Assembly: GCA_018806915.1 (NCBI GenBank)
Contig: JAGKQI010000100.1
Location: 62,001-126,000, forward strand
Direction: 5' to 3'
DNA: 64,000 nt
Source of the DNA: Phytophthora colocasiae
Taxonomy: Eukaryota; Oomycota; Peronosporomycetes; Peronosporales; Peronosporaceae
The notes under the pieces are model-generated. The model made no database searches and was not told the origin of the DNA. It saw only the letters and a program-made list of their open reading frames with translations. Both the position numbers and the translations under genes were made by a program. This document shows positions 50,886 through 58,894 of the stretch, piece by piece (the first letter of the stretch is position 1; each line of letters begins with the position of its first letter).

Positions 50886-53800
50886 ATGAGAAACGTCGAG
50901 AGAATGCCTAAGCGGAAGAAACAATTGCTTCAGGCTTCTGCTTCTTCTTCTGAGCCTGTTTTCCATGGCTGGGAGTGGGCTTATGCCTGTTTGTGGGATG
51001 AAAGTAAAAAATGTAATGTCCGAACGACAGATACCATCGTCTTCTATCATGATGCAGATAGTGGCAACATCAACGCGTATTTGTGGTTGTTCACTGGTAA
51101 AAGTGGTGGTATTTCACGAAAACGCTCGTTGAAGGATGGATCGTTGCCTTTAACCAAGATTCGTGAGAGATTTTTACAGTTGGCCGGAGTTTCCAGTAGT
51201 AAAAGTGGCAATTCGGTGGCAATTGTGATTTTTCGAGACGGAACACGGAAATTATTGGGCATTGAGGAGTTTGAGGACATTCTACAAGCACTTGACGGGA
51301 GTAAACGAGGGGTTTCTTCAATAGGGAAGAAGATTGAAGGACTTCAAGCGTATATTCCGTCTAGTGGTGACCAGGAGAGCCATATCCAAGTGGAATTTGA
51401 GATTTCTCGAGATACAGGAGCTGCGTTACCAGATTTTCGAATTGACCGCCGAGCAGGATACTTGAACGATATAAGAAACGCAGCATCGCTTCAGATGTCA
51501 AGTAGTACTTGCAATGAAGCAGAGAGTGTGACTTCCACGGTGGTAAGTTATTTATCAAGAGCTGGAGGTGCACAAGTTGTAGGGGCTTCACTTGAATTCG
51601 TGTGTGATCGGAATCAGACGCTCTGGTTAACACACGTTTCCCATGTCGAACTGGGAGGGAAAACCTTGCAGAAGAAGTCTTCCCTTCCAAACTTACAGTC
51701 GGGAATGGGGAGTAAAGTAGACAATTCAATTGTGAAATGTCGTGGAGAGTTTTGCCAGACTTCTTTGGCGTCATTGGCAGGCTTATCTAAGCTGAAGATG
51801 TGGAAACAAGATGATAACAACAACATTGAAGATTCTGCAGTTGATCAAACGATTTTGGAAGACGACGGCCATCGGCTCAAGATGGGGAACAACAATCTTC
51901 TTCTTGCACATGCTGAACTTGATTTTCTGAAAGATTCGTCCGATCTTTCAGTGGATACCAATGCCTTCGCGTTAAAGTGGCAAGAAGCTGATAATGTGTT
52001 TAGGATGGAGCTTGGGCGTTCCAATCCGAGCCAATTCTACAAACAAGTTCACGTTTGTTCTAATTGTCATCGAGTGTACTCTGAAATCAACAAACTACGT
52101 GATATGGGCTTCCAAGGACCGACTCAAACTGTGCCTGATACTGAAGAAGTTGTTAGTGGTGAACTTCCGGATAATTCTTACGATACATTGTTTCTTGAGG
52201 AGCTGAAGAAACAATCTGCTGTTATCGACCGGAAGATTGAAGAGGATTCGCGAAATTCTGTTGGTTCTAAAACTACAAAGGAACCTGAAGAAGACAGTGT
52301 TGATCGACCTCCCAGTTCCAGTTTTTCACGGGAGCTTTCCGTTCTACCTTCTCTTCAAACGTTAAAATTCAGGAAGAAGACCCACAGTACACAGGATAAT
52401 ATCCACAACAATCAGGCTGCAGCTAATCTTCACTCTCAGTCAGACAAAGTGGAAAAGTTGGAAGTGGATCTCCAGCAAACCAGGCAGAAATTGGCGACAG
52501 TAGAAGCAAAAAGACACAAATTGGAGCAGGAAATTCTGCAAACTCGGACTCGATGTACTGCGATGTTACGTGAAAAAGATGATCAAGCAAGAAAGCAACT
52601 GCTAGAACTTGAGTTCAACTTCCATTCCAAGCAGAGCCAGGTAAAATCAAGCACTAGTGACAATTCTTCAGCTGAAATCACTCGGTTAATAGAGACGATC
52701 GACTCGCTCAATCTCCAGTTGGATCAAGCCAATCGAGACAAAGAACAAGTCAAGAAACAATTGGTTCAGAGTCAACAAACAGAACTCAAGAAGCTGCACG
52801 AGAAGTACCAACTCGAGATGGAGACGCTCCGTCTCAGTGAACATTCGGCTAAAGAACAAAGTGAGAGTCTCCAGATGCAAATGTTGAGTCTTCAAAGTCA
52901 GACGCAAGTGGCTACAACTCAAGCGAAGAATTCCAAAGCAGCTCTGGAAGATTTGACCAAGAATAAAGTACTCGTTTTGGAAGAGAAGAATCAGCGTTTG
53001 GAGCGGCAAATTGCAGCGTTAAAACTGCAACAACGGAATCAGGAACAAGTATCTGGAACGACCATCTTAACGTCTTCTTCTATCGCTAAACAGGACGTTG
53101 AAGCGTTGGAGAAACATCTGAACAACAAAATTGAGTACTTGAAAGCTCAACTTTCATCCGAGATGAAGTGTAAAGAAGAACTGGGGACTCATTTGGCTCA
53201 GATTACCAACGCTATGGAGCAAATGAAAGTTGATAGACGTCAAGCTTTAGCGGAACAAGAAGAAGCTTTTAAGAAACAGTCGGAACGAGTTGAAACTTCT
53301 TTTTCTCAAGAGAAAGAGCTCTTAACAACCCAGCAAGCAGCTTTACAGGGCAAATTAGTGACGTTACAAGCGAATGTGACGGATCTCGTCCAAGAGCTGA
53401 CAATGTGGAAGAGTAGAGAAGCTAATGCGAAATTGGCAATGGAGAAAATGGTAGAAGAGAATGTTCGACTTACTCGTCAGCTTGTGGATGCTGAAGGGCA
53501 AGTGGAAGCCCTTCAAGAAGAACGGAAGCAAGATGCTGCTAAAGTTGGGTCTATGAGTGTCATGAATGCCAGTGAAGAGACGAAACGCGTGCAAATGGAG
53601 GCTTTACTACGTCGTCTAGATAATGAGAGACAATACTTGAAGAGTCAACTTGAAGACCAGCAAGAGATGAAGGAGAACAGTCAAAAACAAGTGACAGATT
53701 TGAAATATGAACTTCAAGAGGTCAAAGATGCTATGGAAGACGCTTTGAGACTCAGTGAACAGAAAATCAGTACGTTGATAAGTGAAAAACGCCACCAGGA

Positions 53801-56800
53801 GCAGGAATTACGTGGAACCATCGAGTGTCTTGAAGAAGGAAAAATCCTGTTATCCAGACAGTTGAAGGATGTGCAGACCAAGTTCACGGAAGCTCGAGAA
53901 CAATCTCTACTTGAACGAGATGAGATTGACAAATCCAGGATCGAAGTGAGTGAAATGCGCGCATTGCTACTGTCAGCTAAGGAAGACAGTGTCAAGGAGC
54001 AAATGTACGCGAAAAACTCCAGGGAACGGATGTCTAACTCACTCACTGCGGTTAAAAATTCACTGAAGGCGATGGAAGAGGAGAAAAACTTGAAAATTAA
54101 GCGTCTGGAAGATGAAAATTCACAGTACATGGGGAAACTTGCAACGACTCAAGGTGAAATGTTAGTGTTGGAAGAAGAATTGGAGAAGGAGAAACATCGT
54201 GCTAAAATGGAGACAGCTACACTGCGCTTCACTATGGTGCTAAGTGAGAAAGTTGCATTGTGGCGATTGAGAATGCAACATCGAGCTTTTGCTCGAGTGA
54301 AATTCAACGCTAATTTACTGCGATTGCATGAATCTCAAGACTCCAGACGAGCGGAAGAGCTGGGGATTCTGGAAGAGCGACTGAGGGAGAATTACATAGC
54401 GAAATGTGACGAAATGACTCAGTCTCTTCATGATGAAAGACTTGAGGTTATCCGGAGGATGAAAGAAGAACATGACAAAGATCGAGAAGAGTTGAATGAA
54501 TTTTATCTACAGGAGAAGTCACAACTTCAAGAAGATCTTGCAGCAGTGCACACTTCGCAGATGCAACGGATGAAGGAGACGTTCGAGACTCTTTCGAAGA
54601 AAGTAGAAGACGATGCGCACAGTAAAGTCCAGGTTCTTCAAGCTGAAAACGAAAAACTGCAACAGATTCAAACTCAATTGACAGAAGAAGTAGCAGATTT
54701 GACGCAGAAGTGCGAAACTATGGCAAATACGTTCGAAGATGAGCTGGCAGCTTTGAAAACGGATTGGGAAGCTAAACAGGAGGGGTGGAGCACCGAGAAT
54801 GACACTCTCCAAGCTGCAATTCAAGCACAGCGCGATCAATTTGAGGAGAAATTTATTCTGGAGATCAGTAAACTCACCCATGATCATGACCGAGAGTTGA
54901 CTGTACTGAAAGAAGCAGAAACTACAGCCAAATTGAAGCGAAATGAAGAATTCTCGGCCCAAATGGCAATGGTATCTGAAGAATTACGTCAACGGTTTGC
55001 AGATTTCCATATAGCTACAATATCGGAGCTGAAACTTCAACATCAACACGAAAAGGAGCAAGAGATCATTGCTGTGACTGAGAAATGGCAGCAGGAAGTG
55101 GAGAATCTTCGTGAAACTCAACTGAAAGCTCTTGAAGATGCAGTAGAGAAGGCTGAAGTCAAGGGGAAAACTCAACTGGAGTCGATGCAGAAGGAGATGA
55201 ATGAACGTAAAGGTACTGCAGTTGTTCAGTGCACTTCCAAGTGGCAACGTGCTATGAAAGAGCTTCAAGAACGACAGGAAATGGAGAAGAAGGTGATGTA
55301 CAATGAAGGCCTTCAAGATCGGGAGAAGGAATGGCAACAGGCAGCTCTACAGATCAAGGAGCGACAGCGAGAAGAGCTTGATAAGGTTCAACAGGAGGCT
55401 GTGGCTGCAATTCGAGCAGCTGAAGAACGTCATGAAATGAGATTCCAAGCACAGTTAACAGAACTCAAGAAGGAACTGGAAGAGAAACATTCTCAAGCTC
55501 TTCAGACTCTTACTGAAGAGATTACAACACGTGAACGGGAACGAGCTCAACAGCATTTCGATGCCAGTTCTGAAGTGATGGAGCAAGAGTTAACAGCTAA
55601 ATGGACGCAACATCTTGAAGAACAGAAGGTCGAGCTGGAGAACAAATTCGCTGAAGAGAAAACACGGTTGATCGCTTCTTTAATCGAGGAGAAGGATGTA
55701 GCTCTTGGACTTTTACGTGAAGCACATGAAGAGCAGCGTGTACAGCTGGAGAAGGTGTGGAGTGACAAACTTGAAGAATTAACAAGAACCAGTGCTGATA
55801 CTCGTAAACAACAACTTGAAGCTCTTCGTGGAGAACTTGAAGATGAGAAGAAAAGGCTGGGAAATCAATTGCAAGAAGCTTTTGAGAAACAATTGGAGGA
55901 TCAACTTGCGGACCAGGAAGGTCGGCTACTACGGGAACAAGAAGATGCGATTGGACAAGTGCAAGAAGATTCTGAGAAACTAATCGAACAAGTTGAACGG
56001 GCGATGACGGAATTGAAGAAGAAGAAGGAGCAGTTGGAGACCGAATTGCAGTCTCTTCGTTCAGCACTTGAAGAAGCGGAAGATGCTCAATTTGACACTC
56101 AAGAAACGTTCAAAAAGCAGCAGAAACAAGCGGTTTTCCACGTTTTAAACCTTGTGATGCGTGCGATGAGGAGGATTTCAGAGGAGACTCAAGCTCATCA
56201 ACTGTGTCGAACAGAGATGGAGAGTAACGTTTCTCTTCTGAAATCTGAATTTTCGTCGGAAAAATCACGTTGGGAAGAGCTCATGACCAGAATTCGTGAC
56301 TTTTGGACGCAAGTGCAGACTCAACACATTGAAATGACTCAAACGTTAACCAACTACAAACGGGATGAACTGGTGGCACATCGCAGCTCAAGTGGTGTGC
56401 TTTCTAACGAGATTTCGATTGTTACAAAGCAATTGGAAGAAGTGGAAGAGATGAAAATCACGTTAGAGAGGGATATTGAAACTCTTCAACATGAAGCGCA
56501 GATGATCGAAGCTTCACTAAGAGATTTAATGGTGCAATCTGGTGGGTCGTTGAGTATGGCGGTGGTAGCCAAGAAACGACGGCTGAATGAAGAGTTCGAA
56601 GCGCTTCTGGAGCGGATCGAGAAGAAGAAGACCGAAATTCGGACTGTGGACCAAACGTTGGCGTCACTTCGAGCCAGAAGAAAAGAGAAGGAGCAGGAAA
56701 TGAGAGCGATGGAGCGCAAATTGGTGGAGATTCTCGTTCAGCAGCAAAAGCAAATGTTGCTCTTGGTTTCGGCTGTACAGGAAATTCCACTGCCAAGTTG

Positions 56801-56801
56801 A
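50886..56801 (+). CDS. Giant coiled-coil protein (1971 residues)
   Basis: This is a single uninterrupted frame. Residues ~20-290 look globular, with the segments EPVFHGWEWAYACLWDE, RRAGYLNDI and FVCDRNQTLWLTHVSHVE, the last seen in other oomycete coiled-coil proteins of the flagellar or centrosome type. A CSNCHRVY cysteine pair lies near residue 390. From about residue 520 to the end the sequence is almost continuous heptad-rich coiled coil, Glu/Lys/Gln/Leu-rich, broken once near residue 1120 by a basic, Trp-containing segment (LWRLRMQHRAFARVKF). No motor domain, signal or membrane segment is seen. A scaffold or cytoskeletal/basal-body role is inferred from the shape only. The start at 50,886 is the first ATG; a second at 50,904 (MPKRKK) is possible. 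Confidence 0.85.
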   Translation: MRNVERMPKRKKQLLQASASSSEPVFHGWEWAYACLWDESKKCNVRTTDTIVFYHDADSGNINAYLWLFTGKSGGISRKRSLKDGSLPLTKIRERFLQLAGVSSSKSGNSVAIVIFRDGTRKLLGIEEFEDILQALDGSKRGVSSIGKKIEGLQAYIPSSGDQESHIQVEFEISRDTGAALPDFRIDRRAGYLNDIRNAASLQMSSSTCNEAESVTSTVVSYLSRAGGAQVVGASLEFVCDRNQTLWLTHVSHVELGGKTLQKKSSLPNLQSGMGSKVDNSIVKCRGEFCQTSLASLAGLSKLKMWKQDDNNNIEDSAVDQTILEDDGHRLKMGNNNLLLAHAELDFLKDSSDLSVDTNAFALKWQEADNVFRMELGRSNPSQFYKQVHVCSNCHRVYSEINKLRDMGFQGPTQTVPDTEEVVSGELPDNSYDTLFLEELKKQSAVIDRKIEEDSRNSVGSKTTKEPEEDSVDRPPSSSFSRELSVLPSLQTLKFRKKTHSTQDNIHNNQAAANLHSQSDKVEKLEVDLQQTRQKLATVEAKRHKLEQEILQTRTRCTAMLREKDDQARKQLLELEFNFHSKQSQVKSSTSDNSSAEITRLIETIDSLNLQLDQANRDKEQVKKQLVQSQQTELKKLHEKYQLEMETLRLSEHSAKEQSESLQMQMLSLQSQTQVATTQAKNSKAALEDLTKNKVLVLEEKNQRLERQIAALKLQQRNQEQVSGTTILTSSSIAKQDVEALEKHLNNKIEYLKAQLSSEMKCKEELGTHLAQITNAMEQMKVDRRQALAEQEEAFKKQSERVETSFSQEKELLTTQQAALQGKLVTLQANVTDLVQELTMWKSREANAKLAMEKMVEENVRLTRQLVDAEGQVEALQEERKQDAAKVGSMSVMNASEETKRVQMEALLRRLDNERQYLKSQLEDQQEMKENSQKQVTDLKYELQEVKDAMEDALRLSEQKISTLISEKRHQEQELRGTIECLEEGKILLSRQLKDVQTKFTEAREQSLLERDEIDKSRIEVSEMRALLLSAKEDSVKEQMYAKNSRERMSNSLTAVKNSLKAMEEEKNLKIKRLEDENSQYMGKLATTQGEMLVLEEELEKEKHRAKMETATLRFTMVLSEKVALWRLRMQHRAFARVKFNANLLRLHESQDSRRAEELGILEERLRENYIAKCDEMTQSLHDERLEVIRRMKEEHDKDREELNEFYLQEKSQLQEDLAAVHTSQMQRMKETFETLSKKVEDDAHSKVQVLQAENEKLQQIQTQLTEEVADLTQKCETMANTFEDELAALKTDWEAKQEGWSTENDTLQAAIQAQRDQFEEKFILEISKLTHDHDRELTVLKEAETTAKLKRNEEFSAQMAMVSEELRQRFADFHIATISELKLQHQHEKEQEIIAVTEKWQQEVENLRETQLKALEDAVEKAEVKGKTQLESMQKEMNERKGTAVVQCTSKWQRAMKELQERQEMEKKVMYNEGLQDREKEWQQAALQIKERQREELDKVQQEAVAAIRAAEERHEMRFQAQLTELKKELEEKHSQALQTLTEEITTRERERAQQHFDASSEVMEQELTAKWTQHLEEQKVELENKFAEEKTRLIASLIEEKDVALGLLREAHEEQRVQLEKVWSDKLEELTRTSADTRKQQLEALRGELEDEKKRLGNQLQEAFEKQLEDQLADQEGRLLREQEDAIGQVQEDSEKLIEQVERAMTELKKKKEQLETELQSLRSALEEAEDAQFDTQETFKKQQKQAVFHVLNLVMRAMRRISEETQAHQLCRTEMESNVSLLKSEFSSEKSRWEELMTRIRDFWTQVQTQHIEMTQTLTNYKRDELVAHRSSSGVLSNEISIVTKQLEEVEEMKITLERDIETLQHEAQMIEASLRDLMVQSGGSLSMAVVAKKRRLNEEFEALLERIEKKKTEIRTVDQTLASLRARRKEKEQEMRAMERKLVEILVQQQKQMLLLVSAVQEIPLPS

Positions 56802-56850
56802 GAATTCAAGCGTATTTATCTCAAAAGTAGGATTGTTTTGCTTATTTTTC

Positions 56851-57143
56851 TTATTTCAGAGTATTTTTCTCCTCTTCAAGACGTTTACGTGCCTCCGTTT
56901 CCACCAACGCAGCGACCTGTAACAAAAAGAGGTGAGATTTTGTTTATCTTATTTTTTTGAAAAGAGAAAAATAAATGAGCGTACCCGACGTTCTTCCATG
57001 TATTTGCTCTGCAGGTAAAAGCCATAGTAGGCACCCGCTAGACCACCACATAAAGCGAAGATAGCTCGGCCTGTAGAGCTGCCACCGCCAACGTTGACGC
57101 CACCACGAGGTCCACCCGCTAACATACCAGGAGCACCGCTCAT
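56851..57143 (-). CDS. Small (74-residue) membrane-type protein, two exons
   Basis: Exon 1 (56,985-57,143) encodes a Gly-rich start (MSGAPGMLAGGPRGGVNVGG), one hydrophobic segment (RAIFALCGGLAGAYYGFYL), and QSKYMEERR. A 68-bp intron (56,917-56,984) starts GTACGC and ends TTACAG. Exon 2 (56,851-56,916) adds VAALVETEARKRLEEEKNTL and a stop. The spliced product is 74 residues with one transmembrane helix and a charged helical tail. Without splicing the frame would run into low-complexity sequence, which supports the intron. I do not know the family. The size and pattern recall small mitochondrial inner-membrane proteins, but this is a guess. It is divergent from the carbonic anhydrase gene. Confidence 0.75.
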
Positions 57144-57435
57144 CTTGTACTACAATAAGTGTGATGTGGTGCACATTTTTGTAAAAAAGAAAATGGTGTA
57201 CAACACACCATCTTTACTTTTTTGTGTCATGGATACACCATAACCTATTGTTATTTTTCGCGTCGGAATCGGACCGACGTCTAGAGCACGCTAAGAGGCA
57301 AATCTAAAGCTGAAAGTCGGTACACATGTAGAAGACCTTCAGGTGTGTCTGGTAGACGTAAGAAGTAGTCGAGGCAGCGCATACAACGCGACCAGGACAC
57401 ACAAAATTTAGGGACCAAATCACATTACGCGTCGG

Positions 57436-57445
57436 ATTGGCCAAT
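57436..57445. promoter_or_regulatory. Palindromic CCAAT box in the shared promoter region
   Basis: ATTGGCCAAT reads as CCAAT on both strands. It is placed in the 583-bp region between the divergent small-protein and carbonic anhydrase genes. It could act in both directions. Confidence 0.45.
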
Positions 57446-57680
57446 CAGATTCCAGAACCTGTTATGCGAACTTAACTTTTAGGTTCGCATTTCATGTTGG
57501 GGTTAACGCTTGAACGAAACGACGTAAGGAGATCCGATCTGGTAATGGACGGCTGAGCATTGGGTGTCGGCAAGAGTCTGCGGCGCTTTAGAACACCTGC
57601 GAGCCGTCGATTAATGATCCAATTACCTTAAAAGCATAAATGCACCGGGATCTTTCACAGATACGGCTGGATGGATCAAC

Positions 57681-57695
57681 CTCATTTTCCAATTC
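57681..57695 (+). promoter_or_regulatory. Oomycete Inr+FPR core promoter of the carbonic anhydrase gene
   Basis: CTCATTTTCCAATTC fits the oomycete core promoter (CTCATT, two pyrimidines, one base, CA, A/T, TT) and lies about 32 bp before the ATG. This is the expected spacing for a short 5' leader. Confidence 0.7.
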
Positions 57696-57726
57696 AAAGG
57701 GTTCTTGACATCTTGAATTCGAGACA

Positions 57727-58674
57727 ATGATCGGCCCAGTGTCTCGTGTATTGCTGTTGGGTGCAGCTTTGCTTGCTGCTGGTCAAGCTGATAAGAACAA
57801 ATGGGGGTATAAAGAGACGTCGGATGAGGAATTGGGTCCTGAAGACTGGAAGGAATCCTTTCCTGGATGTGGTGGAACTCACCAGTCTCCGATCAACATC
57901 CCAGTTCGCACTCTATCGCACGGTGACTGGGGTCTACCTCGTGCTCCTCTAAAGTACGGAGGTGACTGTGAGAAGTTCAAACTCAAGAAGCTGGAAGACC
58001 TTTACAAGTGGGAACTTGATGGAGATGAACGTGAGTACACAAGAAAGTAATTGGTTTATTGTTTTTCTCTAAAGTTGTCTAATATGTTGCAGACTGCACG
58101 GTCAAGTCGATCAACTTCAACGAACGCGAGTACGGACTGGCTCAGTTCCACATGCACGCAACGTCGGAGCACGCACTGGACAACTATCACTACGATGCGG
58201 AGATCCATTTCGTCCACAAGGCAACGGATGGCAGTGGTAAGATCCTGGTGACTGGTGTTTTCCTCAATGCAGAGGAAAACGTAGAGGAAAACGCCTTCAT
58301 TAGGGAGCTCTGGAAGGATCTCAAGGAAGAAGACGCGTCCTTCGATCTCCAAGATGCTGGGTACGTGTGAAACACTTCGATTTCACTGTGAAATGGTCAT
58401 AACTTATGTGGATTTACGTTCAACCAGCCTCGACTACGCCCAGTTACTCAACGGACTTGTAGCTAAGAGTCATTTGTTCAACTACAACGGTAGTTTAACC
58501 ACTCCGCCGTGCAATGAAGTCGTGGACTGGTGGGTGCTCAATAACCCCATCCCAATCACGTATGACGAACTGCACCAGCTCAAAAAGTCGTACGGAGATC
58601 TCCCGTCCACCAACGACGCATCGGACAACCGCCCCACGCAGCCTTTGAACGACCGTGAGGTCAAGTACTACTGA
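57727..58674 (+). CDS. Secreted alpha-carbonic anhydrase, three exons
   Basis: Carbonic anhydrases interconvert CO2 and bicarbonate. The exons are 57,727-58,030, 58,093-58,360 and 58,428-58,674. The introns (62 and 67 bp) start GTGAGT and GTACGT and end GCAG and CCAG. Joined, they give 819 bp (272 residues), typical for the alpha family. The protein begins with a signal peptide (MIGPVSRVLLLGAALLAAGQ). It has the family motif SPINI, zinc-ligand histidines in QFHMHATSEHALDNYHYDAE followed by IHFVH, and the conserved GSLTTPPCNE. The protein is probably exported or placed in the periplasm. In plant pathogens such enzymes are expressed during infection in some species. The gene looks intact. Confidence 0.93.
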
Positions 58675-58894
58675 ACTAGTTAGTACTACACGAACGCCGT
58701 CAAAGTGTCCACGGCAAATGTCTGAAAGGTGCATGTTGCAATGAAAAATTATCACAACTTTTCCCACGCAATGAAAAACTCTTGATCGCAGCTTGTTCTG
58801 CTGGATATCTTACTGCACGGTTTGGTTTACTTTTCACCTCTTTCCCTGTTCTACGCTACCAACTGACCATTCACTAACTCTTTTCCATCTGCAC
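58675..58894. other. Short convergent intergenic region
   Basis: This separates the carbonic anhydrase stop from the stop of the kinase on the other strand. No gene is seen. Confidence 0.5.

Noticed and set aside
54519..55337. Minus-strand ORFs opposite the giant coiled-coil gene
   Set aside because: Leu/Ser/Phe-rich shadows of Glu/Lys/Gln codons, as expected opposite coiled coils.
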